Shown in pieces: positions 7,887-16,888 of a stretch of DNA of 64,000 nucleotides (positions are counted from its first letter, which is position 1; each line of letters begins with the position of its first letter). The DNA is from an uncultured Alteromonadaceae bacterium. GTDB taxonomy: Bacteria; Pseudomonadota; Gammaproteobacteria; Enterobacterales; Alteromonadaceae. Location: contig CAJXMO010000012.1 in assembly GCA_913056495.1 (NCBI GenBank), positions 62,001 through 126,000 of the forward strand, read 5' to 3'. The position numbers and the translations under genes were made by a program. The notes beneath the pieces are model-generated. The model was not told where the DNA came from and ran no database searches. It saw only the letters and a list, made by a program, of their open reading frames with translations.

Positions 7887-8462
7887 TTATTTTTGCAAAT
7901 ACTGTTTAAGCACTTTACGCATTTGCTCGCCTGAAGGGCGGGTTTTATAATCTGGATCAACATAATACCAAAGCACATTACCGCCTTTTTCGATTAAAAT
8001 GGTGGCTGGATGCGGTAAGCTTTCATTTTTACGCAAGCCTAATTCATCAATCAACCGCATTTCACTGTCGCTCAAAAATAAATAACCCTGAGTAAATTGC
8101 CTTTGGGTATTTTTATTGGTTGCCATATCATCCGGGCTAACCGCGACCAATCTGGTCTGATAGGCCTTCAGTTCAGGTAATACCGCCTCAAATGATTCAA
8201 GCTGACCGATACAAAAAGGACACCATTCCCCCCGGTAAATCACCAGTAACAGGTTTTGTTTTGCACTCAGTAATCTTAAATTATGCTTTTCACCCTGACT
8301 GTCAGGGAGGGCGATGGAAGGTATTTTATCACCGGTATCCAAGGTAAAGTTTTCAACATCTGAGTAGCTTTCATGAATGTAGTCGTTGCTAATTTCACCG
8401 GCACTACAAGCAGTTGAAACAATAATGCCCAATATAAAAATACAGGTTTTCATAATGTTCAT
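7887..8462 (-). CDS. Exported peroxiredoxin-like (AhpC/TSA, Redoxin) protein
   Basis: A 191-residue protein with an N-terminal export signal (TCIFILGIIVSTACSAGE). STAC could be a weak lipobox, or the signal peptidase I site could follow ACSA. The mature part is a thioredoxin fold: IPSIALPDSQGEKHNLRLLS, then VIYRGEWCPFCIGQLESF with a CxxC-like WCPFC at the active site, then HPATILIEKGGNVLWYYVDP. The YRGxWCPFC motif is found in the PRX-like branch of peroxiredoxins. It probably reduces peroxides or disulfides in the periplasm. It sits between glmU and the DeoR-type regulator with gaps of 176 and 211 bp, so co-transcription is uncertain. Confidence 0.8.
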   Translation of the reverse strand: MNIMKTCIFILGIIVSTACSAGEISNDYIHESYSDVENFTLDTGDKIPSIALPDSQGEKHNLRLLSAKQNLLLVIYRGEWCPFCIGQLESFEAVLPELKAYQTRLVAVSPDDMATNKNTQRQFTQGYLFLSDSEMRLIDELGLRKNESLPHPATILIEKGGNVLWYYVDPDYKTRPSGEQMRKVLKQYLQK

Positions 8463-8599
8463 GGCTCAGGCTCCGCAATTATCCAAACTTTAATATAGGT
8501 TATAAATTAAAGGACCACTTGGCAGCGCATAAAATTGCAAGACGTAATAAAAATAAAGGCTAGGTTGGGGCGGGGTAAATGAATAATCGAAAAGATAAG

Positions 8600-8625
8600 A
8601 TGCCAGTCGATTGAAATACTGGCAT
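8600..8625 (-). terminator. Possible terminator after glmU
   Basis: Hairpin ATGCCAGT-N10-ACTGGCAT lies 13 bp beyond the glmU stop on the minus strand, followed by CTTATCTTTTC. The tract is only moderately T-rich, so termination may be weak. Confidence 0.5.
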
Positions 8626-8638
8626 GTCTAATGGCTTT

Positions 8639-10009
8639 TTATTTTTTCTTAACCGGACGCTGCCAGCCAGAGATATGACGCTGTTTAGCACGTGCTATCA
8701 CAAGCTCATCGTCTTGTGAGCTTTTAACAACCGTTGAGCCGGCACCAATTGTTGTACCCTTAGCAAGCGTAACAGGCGCAACTATGGATGAATTAGAACC
8801 AACAAAAACATTGTCTTCAATTGTGGTTCTGAATTTATTGGCACCGTCATAGTTACAAGTAATTGTGCCTGCACCAACATTTACGCCAGAACCGACATCA
8901 GAGTCACCTAAATAAGTAAGATGATTGGCTTTAGAGCCTTTTGCAATTTTGGTATTTTTGGTTTCAACAAAATTACCAATATGCACACCTTCGGCAAATT
9001 CAGAGCCAGGGCGAATTCGGGCAAACGGACCAATAAAACAGGCTTCACCAATGGCCGCATCTTCAATAATGGTATTGGCTTTAATTAAGGTACCATCGGC
9101 AATTTTACAGTTACGTAAAATACAGTTTGGTTCAATAGTGACATTGTTGCCCAGCTCAATTTCACCTTCAAATACCACATTGATATCAACAGCTACATCT
9201 TGGCCAACTTTTACCTGGCCACGCACATCTACCCGCGCCGGATCTCTGAAAGTCACGCCTTCCACCATTAAAGCTTCAACTTGTTTTTGTTGATAAATGC
9301 GCTCAAGCGTTGCCTGTTGCAGTCGGTTATTGACCCCTTCAACTTCGCTAGTTTCAGCCGGATTAGCCGTTTCAATTGGATAACCTTGATCAGCACACAT
9401 AGCAATAATATCGGTTAAATAATATTCCTGCTGCGCATTATCATTGGATAAGTCTGACAACCAGCCTTTTAATAAATTTGCCGGGGCCGTTAAAATGCCG
9501 GTATTCACTTCTTTGACTTGTTTTTGCGACGCATCAGCATCTTTTTCTTCAACAATAGCAATAACATTGCCATCTGTGTCTCGGATAATGCGGCCATAAC
9601 CGGTTGGATTATCAAGATTAACGGTTAATAAACCTATACCTTTTTCCGGTGCTGCTAATAATAATTGCTGCAATGTTTGCGGACTGATTAATGGCACATC
9701 ACCATATAAAATTAAAATCTGCTCATTATCCGTTATTTCCGGAATAATTTGCTGAACGGCGTGACCTGTGCCCAGTTGTTCTTTTTGTTCTACCCAAATT
9801 AAAGATTCATTGGCGAGTGAGCTTTGCAGTTGATCACCACCATGACCATAAATAACAACCAACTTTTCAGCATCCAGTGAGTGCGATGCATCAATGACAT
9901 GCTTAACCATTGATTTAGCACCAATTTTATGCAGCACTTTAGGTAATGAAGATTTCATTCTGGTGCCTTTACCGGCTGCCAGAATAACAGTAGTGAGTGG
10001 CTGAGACAT
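8639..10009 (-). CDS. glmU: Bifunctional UDP-GlcNAc pyrophosphorylase / GlcN-1-P acetyltransferase GlmU
   Basis: Catalyses acetylation of glucosamine-1-phosphate and then its uridylylation to UDP-GlcNAc. I choose the ATG at 10009 (456 residues, starting MSQPLTTVILAAGKGTRM). The frame is open 33 codons further upstream, but that part has no homology to GlmU, and an AGGGAAG ribosome-binding site precedes the inner ATG. The N-terminal Rossmann-like nucleotidyltransferase has LAAGKGTRM, LPKVLHKIG, EQLGTGHAVQQ and LYGDVPLI. The C-terminal left-handed beta-helix shows hexapeptide repeats, with RPGSEFAEGVHIGNFVE, NHLTYLGDSDVG and CNYDGANKFRT forming the acetyl-CoA and substrate sites. Its product joins the GlmS pathway encoded downstream on the same strand. 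Confidence 0.96.
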   Translation of the reverse strand: MSQPLTTVILAAGKGTRMKSSLPKVLHKIGAKSMVKHVIDASHSLDAEKLVVIYGHGGDQLQSSLANESLIWVEQKEQLGTGHAVQQIIPEITDNEQILILYGDVPLISPQTLQQLLLAAPEKGIGLLTVNLDNPTGYGRIIRDTDGNVIAIVEEKDADASQKQVKEVNTGILTAPANLLKGWLSDLSNDNAQQEYYLTDIIAMCADQGYPIETANPAETSEVEGVNNRLQQATLERIYQQKQVEALMVEGVTFRDPARVDVRGQVKVGQDVAVDINVVFEGEIELGNNVTIEPNCILRNCKIADGTLIKANTIIEDAAIGEACFIGPFARIRPGSEFAEGVHIGNFVETKNTKIAKGSKANHLTYLGDSDVGSGVNVGAGTITCNYDGANKFRTTIEDNVFVGSNSSIVAPVTLAKGTTIGAGSTVVKSSQDDELVIARAKQRHISGWQRPVKKK

Positions 10010-10157
10010 AAGCGCTTCCCTGTTTAATTTTTTTAATAAATGGAATTGCGTCAAAGCATACCTAAGCAGGGAATAAGAGTGAAGCGGATTAATCAAATTA
10101 ACGCACAATTATTGAGTAAGCTTGCCAATCATAGCAGGCTCACTCAAATTTAAAGTT

Positions 10158-10505
10158 TTAGTGGCTAATCATCCAGGGTCTGGCTGACGGGAAAATTTTA
10201 CTGCCATCCGGTAAATAAACTGCGCGAGCACTCTTTTCAGCCTTTTTTTCACAACCGCAATGTCGACCATGTTTTTTATCTCGGCTTTCAGGGGTTGAAA
10301 AAACGGGAGCGTGACTGGCTCGCTCATTAGTTTCATGCGCTTTTCGTTTTTCAGGTGCCATATTTAAAACTTCAGGCGCAACCAAAATGACTCTGGCACT
10401 GGGCTGACCACAATGCGGACATTCGCATGGTTTATCGCCTAAAGCCACAGGGACCATTTCCTGAAACACACCATGCTGACTGCATTTATAATCGTATAAA
10501 GGCAT
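10158..10505 (-). CDS. fmdB: FmdB-type zinc-ribbon protein
   Basis: A 115-residue protein beginning MPLYDYKCSQHGVFQEM with a zinc ribbon made of C8 and H11 and the CECPHC pair, as in FmdB, the small putative regulator linked to formamidase in Methylophilus. The tail adds a second Cys/His cluster (HGRHCGCEKK) and ends FPSARPWMISH. It lies 129 bp after fmdA on the same strand, with a perfect 10-bp hairpin in between. FmdB-like proteins are also common elsewhere as generic zinc ribbons, but the location beside formamidase supports the name. A role in regulation or in metal supply to FmdA remains unproven. Confidence 0.8.
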   Translation of the reverse strand: MPLYDYKCSQHGVFQEMVPVALGDKPCECPHCGQPSARVILVAPEVLNMAPEKRKAHETNERASHAPVFSTPESRDKKHGRHCGCEKKAEKSARAVYLPDGSKIFPSARPWMISH

Positions 10506-10592
10506 AATTGAACTCCAAACTTTGACTAAAACATTTCCGCTTAAACGAGCTGAACTAAATATGGTTACACACAGATAAAGCAGAATAGAGAT

Positions 10593-10620
10593 GCAGAGCT
10601 GAATGATGTGTCAGCTCTGC
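10593..10620 (-). promoter_or_regulatory. Intercistronic hairpin between fmdA and fmdB
   Basis: GCAGAGCTGA and TCAGCTCTGC form a perfect 10-bp stem with an 8-base loop, 14 bp after the fmdA stop. No T-run follows on the minus strand, so it is more likely an mRNA-stabilising or processing hairpin, or a weak terminator reducing fmdB expression, than a full terminator. Confidence 0.5.
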
Positions 10621-10634
10621 TCATTTAAACCGGA

Positions 10635-11867
10635 CTAATCTAAATCCGGCGCTTTTGGCACATCAATTGAACCGTCGTAATATTTGGTTGGGCCATCCGG
10701 ATTAATCTTAATATCCTCTTTAAAGATATCGGTTGGTAACCATAAGGTTGCACAGGAGTTAGGTACATCAACGACACCGCTAATATGCCCTTGCACTGGC
10801 GCAGTCCCTAAAATCGCATAAGCTTGCGCTCGCGTATAGCCAAATTTTTCAAGATAATTGATCGCATTTAAACACGCCTGACGATAAGCGACATTCACAT
10901 CCAAATAATGCTGTTTACCTTGTTCGTCTACAGAGATGCCTTCAAAAATTAAATAATCATCATACTTAGGCGTAATCGGGCTGGGCTTAAATATTGGGTT
11001 TTTAACACCATATTTGCGCATGCCATCTTTAACCAGTTTGACGCGCAAATGGATCCAGCCAGCCATTTCAATCGCACCGCAGAAGGTAATTTCACCGTCA
11101 CCTTGGCTAAAATGCAAATCACCCACACTTAAACCCGCGTCTTTTACATATACCGGGAAATAAACTTTTGAACCACGCGACAAATCTTTAATATCACAGT
11201 TACCGCCATGTTCCCGCGGCGGAACAGTACGTGCACCTTCAGCCGCTGCCACTTTTTTAGCATCGCCTGTCATTTTGCCCATATGTGCGGTTTCAGCATA
11301 AGGTAGATTGGCTAACCCGGGCACCCGATCCGGCTCAGTATCATAAAGATCTTTTTCACGGGTATTCCATTCTTTCAGCATTTCAGGTGAAGGCAGACAA
11401 CCAATTAAACCTGGATGTATCATACCGGCAAATTCAACGCCCGGGATATGACGAGATGAAGTGAACATACCTTTAAAATCCCAGATAGATTTTTGTGCTT
11501 CAGGAAAGTGTTCCGTTAAAAAACCACCGCCATTTTTCTTAGAGAAAAATCCATTAAACCCCCACTGGCTATCGTCGAAAGTGCCAATATCTAAGATATC
11601 CACTTCTAATAAATCGCCTGGCTCAGCGCCTTCAACTCCGACAGGTCCTGATAAAAAGTGGACCTGAGTTAAATCTACGTCCCGCACATCACTGGCGTCA
11701 TCATTGTTTTTAATTTGCCCGCCTGTCCAGTCGATACATTCGATAATAAAATCATCACCCGGTTTAACCATTTCAGCCATCGGAATATCCGGATGCCAGC
11801 GGTTATGTAGCTTTTCGTTTTCATAGGCCGATTGTTTTAAATCAACTTTGATAATAGTTTTAGTCAT
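10635..11867 (-). CDS. fmdA: Formamidase FmdA (acetamidase/formamidase family)
   Basis: Hydrolyses formamide to formate and ammonia in the cytoplasm. The 410-residue length is that of FmdA. Diagnostic stretches include the N-terminal KVDLKQSAYENEKLHNRWHP, FIIECIDWTGGQIKNNDDAS, HFLSGPVGVEGAEPGDLLEV, PGVEFAGMIHPGLIGCLPS, PPREHGGNCDIKDLSRGSKV, HFSQGDGEITFCGAIEM and VDVPNSCATLWLP. It follows urtE by 86 bp on the same strand as the five-gene ABC transporter, so amide import and hydrolysis are probably co-expressed. A related acetamidase specificity cannot be excluded. No urease genes appear in the window. Confidence 0.93.
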   Translation of the reverse strand: MTKTIIKVDLKQSAYENEKLHNRWHPDIPMAEMVKPGDDFIIECIDWTGGQIKNNDDASDVRDVDLTQVHFLSGPVGVEGAEPGDLLEVDILDIGTFDDSQWGFNGFFSKKNGGGFLTEHFPEAQKSIWDFKGMFTSSRHIPGVEFAGMIHPGLIGCLPSPEMLKEWNTREKDLYDTEPDRVPGLANLPYAETAHMGKMTGDAKKVAAAEGARTVPPREHGGNCDIKDLSRGSKVYFPVYVKDAGLSVGDLHFSQGDGEITFCGAIEMAGWIHLRVKLVKDGMRKYGVKNPIFKPSPITPKYDDYLIFEGISVDEQGKQHYLDVNVAYRQACLNAINYLEKFGYTRAQAYAILGTAPVQGHISGVVDVPNSCATLWLPTDIFKEDIKINPDGPTKYYDGSIDVPKAPDLD

Positions 11868-11953
11868 TGTAGTTTCTCCTTGCGGACAAGCCGCAGTTTT
11901 TGGGTTGCGGTAAAAATTAAATAAATTGGTTTACATCTCGCTTCCAGAACCAA

Positions 11954-12649
11954 TTAAACAGATAAATAACTGGCGACTTTTTCTTCGTCTATGTTGGCAA
12001 TTTCGTCTTCATGAACAATGTTTCCGCCTTCAATTACCAACACCCGATCTGCGATTTCAAGTGCAAAACTCAAAACCTGTTCGGATACCAGAATCGATAA
12101 TCCGCGCTCGTCACGAATGCGTTTAAGTGTTCTTGCCATTTCTTTGATAATCGAGGGCTGAATGCCTTCTGTCGGTTCATCTAAAATCAGTACTTTAGGG
12201 TTGCTGGCCAGTGCGCGGGCAATGGCCAGTTGCTGTTGCTGACCACCTGATAAATTACCACCTCTGCGTTTTTTCATTTCCTTTAATACCGGGAATAATT
12301 CATAGAGGTCACTGTCATCAGACAGCTTGGACTGGTCAGTTGAGGTCAGTCCGGTTTCAATATTTTCCAGTACTGTCATGGTTGAAAAAATCATTCGCCC
12401 CTGAGGGACAAACCCCACACCATTGGCTACCCGGGCAAAGCTTTTCATCCCAGTCAGTTCAGCACCATCCAATGAAACAGAGCCACCACTTTCCGGTACC
12501 ATGCCAACCAGAGATTTCATTAATGACGTTTTACCCATGCCATTGCGACCCATAATGGCCACTATCTCGTTTTTTTTAACCTCAAAGTTAACACCATGCA
12601 CAACTTCACTCTGACCGTACGAAACACAGTAATCTTTTACTTGCAGCAT
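11954..12649 (-). CDS. urtE: Urea/short-chain amide ABC transporter ATPase UrtE (FmdF-like)
   Basis: A 231-residue ABC ATPase of the branched-chain amino acid (LivF) type. Walker A GRNGMGKTSL, signature LSGGQQQQLAIARAL, Walker B VLILDEPTEGIQPS and the H-loop region ILVSEQVLSFAL are all present. The wording DEPTEGIQPSII and the adenosine-pocket start MLQVKDYCVSYGQSEVVHGV are typical of UrtE. It is the second ATPase of the transporter, paired with UrtD, with a 26-bp gap from urtD. It energises uptake of urea or short amides. Confidence 0.92.
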   Translation of the reverse strand: MLQVKDYCVSYGQSEVVHGVNFEVKKNEIVAIMGRNGMGKTSLMKSLVGMVPESGGSVSLDGAELTGMKSFARVANGVGFVPQGRMIFSTMTVLENIETGLTSTDQSKLSDDSDLYELFPVLKEMKKRRGGNLSGGQQQQLAIARALASNPKVLILDEPTEGIQPSIIKEMARTLKRIRDERGLSILVSEQVLSFALEIADRVLVIEGGNIVHEDEIANIDEEKVASYLSV

Positions 12650-12675
12650 AATTTTCTCCGCCTGATAAGTCTCAA

Positions 12676-13428
12676 TTAGTGACCTAAGTACACTTCAATC
12701 ACTTTAGGGTCGTTTTGCACTCGCTCCATACTGCCTTCTGACAAAACCTGCCCCTGATGCAATACAGTCACTCTGTCAGCAATTTCCTCGGCAAACTGCA
12801 TATCATGTTCAATAACAACAACCGATCGCCCCTTGGTAATGCGTTTGAGTAATTCTGCTGTTTTTTTGCGTTCAGCAACTGACATACCGGCAACGGGTTC
12901 ATCCAGCATGAGTAAATCCGGTTCCTGAATTAATAACATGCCGATCTCCAGCCATTGTTTCTGGCCATGACTCAATAAACCAGCAGGTTTATCCAACAAG
13001 TCTGCTAAAAAGATGCTTTCAGCAATTGCTTTCACTTGATTGATTACAGCCTGATCCCGCCTGAAAAAGAGGGCCCCGAATACACTTCGACCTTTGGGGT
13101 AAGATAATTCCAGATTTTCAAAAACCGTCAGGTCTTCGTAAATGGAAGGGTTCTGGAATTTTCGCCCAACTCCGGCATGAACAATCTGATGCTCGCTCAT
13201 TTTGGTCAGTTCTTTATCCCGGAATTTAATTGAGCCTGAAGTAGACTTAGTACGACCACAAATTAAATCCAGAACCGTGGTTTTACCGGCTCCATTCGGG
13301 CCGATTATGACCCGAATTTCGCCTTCATCTACATACAGAGACAAATCATTGACCGCTTTAAATCCGTCAAAAGAAACGGTTAATCCCTCAACCGCTAAAA
13401 CAAAATCATTAGTTTTCATATCTGGCAC
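12676..13428 (-). CDS. urtD: Urea/short-chain amide ABC transporter ATPase UrtD
   Basis: A 250-residue LivG-type ATPase. Walker A GPNGAGKTTVLD, signature LLSHGQKQWLEIGMLL and Walker B LLMLDEPVAGMS are intact, and VIEHDMQFAEEIAD gives the H-loop. SHGQKQWLEIGMLL is characteristic of UrtD. The 5' end overlaps urtC by 20 bp. A second in-frame ATG three codons in (13419) is also possible as the start. Works with UrtE on the membrane domains UrtB and UrtC. Confidence 0.92.
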   Translation of the reverse strand: MPDMKTNDFVLAVEGLTVSFDGFKAVNDLSLYVDEGEIRVIIGPNGAGKTTVLDLICGRTKSTSGSIKFRDKELTKMSEHQIVHAGVGRKFQNPSIYEDLTVFENLELSYPKGRSVFGALFFRRDQAVINQVKAIAESIFLADLLDKPAGLLSHGQKQWLEIGMLLIQEPDLLMLDEPVAGMSVAERKKTAELLKRITKGRSVVVIEHDMQFAEEIADRVTVLHQGQVLSEGSMERVQNDPKVIEVYLGH

Positions 13429-14611
13429 CTGCTGGTAAGTTAGCTGAATCGTCTGTTGCTTCGCTCAATTCCGGCTGCGGCTTAGCTTTAGACTCAACTT
13501 TAGCTTCAGGCTTAGTTTTAACCCGGGGTTTGAACCTGGCTTTAATCCACGGCAGAACATATTCCTGATACAAACTGGCTAATCCATTCGGGAAGAAAAG
13601 CACCACACTGATAAATAAAGCCCCCATAGCAAACAACCAGAGTTCCGGGAAAGTTTCAGAGAAACTGGTTTTGGCAAAGTTAACCAGCAAAGCGCCATAA
13701 ATTGCGCCCAATATAGATAAACGACCACCGACAGCACACAGGATAACCATTTCAATTGAAGGGACTATGCCGACAAAAGTCGGTGACATAAATCCCACCT
13801 GCAAAGTGAACATAGCGCCACCTAATGCAGAGAATAGTGCACCCAGACAAAATACAAAGATTTTAAAGTTTGAAACATCATAGCCAGAAAAACGAACTCG
13901 TTCTTCCCGTACTCGCATCGCAACTAAAATACGTCCCAGCTTGTTTTTACGCACACACTGAGCAATAACCAGGCAAATAAACAGCAGCACCAGGTTAACA
14001 AAGTACAGCAGGTATTTAGCACTGTCTGTACGTATATCCCACCCCAGAAAAGTCCGTAAATCAGTTATCCCGTTTACCCCACCGGTAAAGCCTTGCTGGC
14101 CTATAATTAAGATGGTTAGAATGGCTGCAATCGCCTGAGTGATAATGGCAAAATATACCCCGCCAACCCGGCGTTTAAACATGGCCACGCCAATAAAAAA
14201 AGCAAATACAGTCGGCACAGCAATCACCGCAAACAGGGTAAATGGCAAGCTGTGGAAGGGTTCCCAAAACCAGGGAAGTTCGGTTAACTGGTTCCAGTCC
14301 ATAAAATCAGGAATCCCAGGGGTTGACTGTATAGCCGTGTTTTCAGGGCTGGATGCTTCCAGCTTTAAAAACATTGCCATGCAATAGCCGCCTAAACCAA
14401 AGAATATCCCCTGACCCAAGCTAAGTATGCCGCCATAACCCCAGCATAAAACCAACCCTAAAGCGACAAATGCATAGGTTAGGTATTTACCCACCAGATT
14501 GAGTCTGAAAATATCCATAGTCAGCGGAAATACAATCGCCAGAATGGCCGCTAAAATGGCAAAAGCGATTAGATCATGGCGCGGAAAAATCTGTTTTAAT
14601 GAGTGCATCAT
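13409..14611 (-). CDS. urtC: Urea/short-chain amide ABC transporter permease UrtC
   Basis: A 400-residue LivM-type permease with about ten membrane segments and the conserved cytoplasmic loop RILVAMRVREERVRFSGYDV that contacts the ATPases. CWGYGGILSLGQGIFFGLGG is the usual UrtC/LivM N-terminal motif. The last ~45 residues form a hydrophilic Lys/Pro/Glu-rich tail (VKTKPEAKVESKAKPQPE), longer than in many homologues and of unknown use. The 3' end overlaps urtD. Forms the channel with UrtB. Confidence 0.92.
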   Translation of the reverse strand: MMHSLKQIFPRHDLIAFAILAAILAIVFPLTMDIFRLNLVGKYLTYAFVALGLVLCWGYGGILSLGQGIFFGLGGYCMAMFLKLEASSPENTAIQSTPGIPDFMDWNQLTELPWFWEPFHSLPFTLFAVIAVPTVFAFFIGVAMFKRRVGGVYFAIITQAIAAILTILIIGQQGFTGGVNGITDLRTFLGWDIRTDSAKYLLYFVNLVLLFICLVIAQCVRKNKLGRILVAMRVREERVRFSGYDVSNFKIFVFCLGALFSALGGAMFTLQVGFMSPTFVGIVPSIEMVILCAVGGRLSILGAIYGALLVNFAKTSFSETFPELWLFAMGALFISVVLFFPNGLASLYQEYVLPWIKARFKPRVKTKPEAKVESKAKPQPELSEATDDSANLPAGARYEN

Positions 14612-14621
14612 AATAATATCC

Positions 14622-15548
14622 TTAGTGACGGATTTTCATCGCGAACAGACCTTGTGGTCTGAGCATTAAAATGCCGACAACAAATAGCAGGGTTAATACC
14701 TTAGCCATTGAACCACTTAAGAAAAATTCCATGGTAGATTGCGCTTGTGAAATACTAAAAGCAGAAGCAATTGTGCCCAATAAACTTTGAGCGCCGCCAA
14801 ATACAACAACCAAGAAAGTATCCACAATATACAGCTGACCTGATGTCGGGCCGGTTGAACCAATCATGGTAAATGCACTGCCTGCAATACCGGCAATACC
14901 ACAGCCTAAACCAAAAGTAACCCGGTCGACTTTTTCAGTGTTAATACCGACAGCACTGGCCATAGGGCGATTTTGAACCACGGCTCTGACCTGACGTCCC
15001 CAACCTGACTTATACATGAGCCAATAAACGCCCAGCGCAATAACCAAAGTTAATATCATCACAAATATACCGTTAATCGGTACTTCGATAATATCGGTCA
15101 AAGCATATGAGCCCATCATCCAGTCAGGTAAACTGACACCAACTTCACGCGCACCAAAAATCGTACGATAAAGCTGTTGTAAGATTAAACTTAAGCCCCA
15201 AGTAGCTAACAATGTATCTAAAGGGCGTTTATATAAGAATCGAATGAGTCCCCATTCAACGGCCATTCCGAGCAAAAAGGTCACCCCAAATGCGAGTATC
15301 ATGGCAACAAAAAAGTAACCCACAAATAAACTGGGTAGGTATTCAGCAAATACATTGGAGGTCAGATAGGTGATATAGGCCCCCAAGATCATAAATTCGC
15401 CGTGCGCCATATTAATAACCCCCATTTGGCCAAAAATTATCGCCAAACCGAGTGCCATTAATACGAGCACAGAAAAGAGTATTAAGCCGGCAAAACCTTG
15501 CATTGCAAATATTGCGGTGAGTTCAGATGCGCTGTATTCGGCAAACAT
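14622..15548 (-). CDS. urtB: Urea/short-chain amide ABC transporter permease UrtB
   Basis: A 308-residue LivH-type permease. VINMAHGEFMILGAYITYL, YKRPLDTLLATWGLSLILQQ and VQNRPMASAVGINTEKVDRV are the conserved family signatures, the last being the coupling loop. About eight membrane helices are visible. It follows urtA after 77 bp containing a stable hairpin, and ends 10 bp before urtC. Confidence 0.92.
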   Translation of the reverse strand: MFAEYSASELTAIFAMQGFAGLILFSVLVLMALGLAIIFGQMGVINMAHGEFMILGAYITYLTSNVFAEYLPSLFVGYFFVAMILAFGVTFLLGMAVEWGLIRFLYKRPLDTLLATWGLSLILQQLYRTIFGAREVGVSLPDWMMGSYALTDIIEVPINGIFVMILTLVIALGVYWLMYKSGWGRQVRAVVQNRPMASAVGINTEKVDRVTFGLGCGIAGIAGSAFTMIGSTGPTSGQLYIVDTFLVVVFGGAQSLLGTIASAFSISQAQSTMEFFLSGSMAKVLTLLFVVGILMLRPQGLFAMKIRH

Positions 15549-15592
15549 ATCCCCATCCTCCGGTTAGTTTAAAAACATAGTGCAGTGAAAGA

Positions 15593-15616
15593 GCGTGGAT
15601 TAATGCTAATCCACGC
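15593..15616 (-). promoter_or_regulatory. Hairpin between urtA and urtB
   Basis: GCGTGGATTA-atgc-TAATCCACGC is a perfect 10-bp stem with a four-base loop, ten bases after the urtA stop. No strong T-run follows. Such hairpins after binding-protein genes usually protect the upstream message and leave the permease genes less expressed, which fits the need for excess binding protein. Confidence 0.55.
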
Positions 15617-15625
15617 CTGTCTGTT

Positions 15626-16867
15626 TTATTGGTAACCTTTAGGGAAAGGGTTAGGTTCCATCAGTTCTTTGGTTTCATAAACAATATCGTACTGACCATC
15701 TGCTTGTGCATGACCGATTCGGGTTTTAGACCAAAGGTGATGATTTTCATGGATTCGGACATAACCTTCAGGTGCTGTGGTTAACTCAATACCCGGAGAA
15801 GCGGCACGCACTTTGTCGATATCAAATGAACCGGCTTTTTCGACCGCAGCTTTCCATAACCATGGGCCTAAATAGGCAGCTTGAGTTACATCACCAATCA
15901 CTATGTCGTCGCCCCAACGCTTTTTGAATGCTGAAACAAAAGATTCATTGTTTTGGTTTTCGATGCTTTGGAAATACTTCATCGCAGCATAAGCCCCTTC
16001 AATGTTCTCACCGCCAATACCAAGAATTTCATCTTCCGTTACCGAAATCGTCAGAACCAGTGGTTTTTCTTTGGTCATATCAATACCCGCGGCTTTAAGC
16101 TGTTTGTAGAAAGCAACGTTTGAACCACCCACAACAATGGCATATATCACATCTGGCTTTTTCAACTTAATTTTGTTGATCACTGAATTAAACTGGGTAT
16201 GACCAAGCGGGTAATACTCTTCACCAACGACCTTTAAACCCAGTTTTTGAATATGCTTACGCGCAATTTTATTGGACGTTCTAGGCCAGATATAATCGGA
16301 CCCTAATAAGAAGAATTTTTTAGCACCTTTATTTTTAACCACCCAGTCAATACCCGCTAAAATTTGCTGGGTAGCTTCCTGACCTGTGTAAATAACATTT
16401 GGTGACTGCTCCAGCCCTTCATAAAAGGTTGGGTAGTACAGCATGCCATTGTATTGTTCAAATACGGGTAAAACGGCTTTACGTGACGCTGAAGTCCAGC
16501 AACCAAATACGGCTGCAACTTTGTCATTCACTAATAACTTTTTCGATTTTTCAGCAAAGGTAGGCCAGTCACTGGCACCATCTTCCTGAACATATTCAAT
16601 CTTGCGGCCTAATACACCACCCATTGCGTTAATTTGCTCAATTGCCAGCTTTTCAGCCTGCACTGAACCAGTTTCACTAATTGCCATAGTGCCTGTGACT
16701 GAATGCAGAATACCGACTTTGACCGTATCTTCGGTTACAGCTAATCCGGTAGAATTAACTTCATCAGCTTGCGCCAGCGGATTTGCAGCCAGAGATATGG
16801 CCAATGGAAGTGCTAACTTTTTAAGTAAGCCTGTTACTTTTGTTTTTATGCCTGATCGTATTTTCAT
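15626..16867 (-). CDS. urtA: Urea/short-chain amide ABC transporter substrate-binding protein UrtA
   Basis: A 413-residue periplasmic binding protein with a Sec signal (LALPLAISLAANPLAQA, cleavage after about residue 34). VKVGILHSVTGTMAISE, GCWTSASRKAVLPVFE and NGMLYYPTFYEGLEQSPN are diagnostic of the UrtA/FmdD branch of type I periplasmic binding proteins. It is the first gene of the leftward operon, with AAGGTGG as ribosome-binding site. Substrate could be urea, formamide or acetamide. The linked formamidase favours amides. I saw no convincing sigma-54 promoter upstream by eye. Confidence 0.93.
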   Translation of the reverse strand: MKIRSGIKTKVTGLLKKLALPLAISLAANPLAQADEVNSTGLAVTEDTVKVGILHSVTGTMAISETGSVQAEKLAIEQINAMGGVLGRKIEYVQEDGASDWPTFAEKSKKLLVNDKVAAVFGCWTSASRKAVLPVFEQYNGMLYYPTFYEGLEQSPNVIYTGQEATQQILAGIDWVVKNKGAKKFFLLGSDYIWPRTSNKIARKHIQKLGLKVVGEEYYPLGHTQFNSVINKIKLKKPDVIYAIVVGGSNVAFYKQLKAAGIDMTKEKPLVLTISVTEDEILGIGGENIEGAYAAMKYFQSIENQNNESFVSAFKKRWGDDIVIGDVTQAAYLGPWLWKAAVEKAGSFDIDKVRAASPGIELTTAPEGYVRIHENHHLWSKTRIGHAQADGQYDIVYETKELMEPNPFPKGYQ

Positions 16868-16888
16868 ATCGCCACCTTGTTTAATTGT

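Noticed and set aside
10010-10108. 33-codon N-terminal extension of GlmU
   Set aside because: No family homology, and a good ribosome-binding site precedes the inner ATG at 10009.
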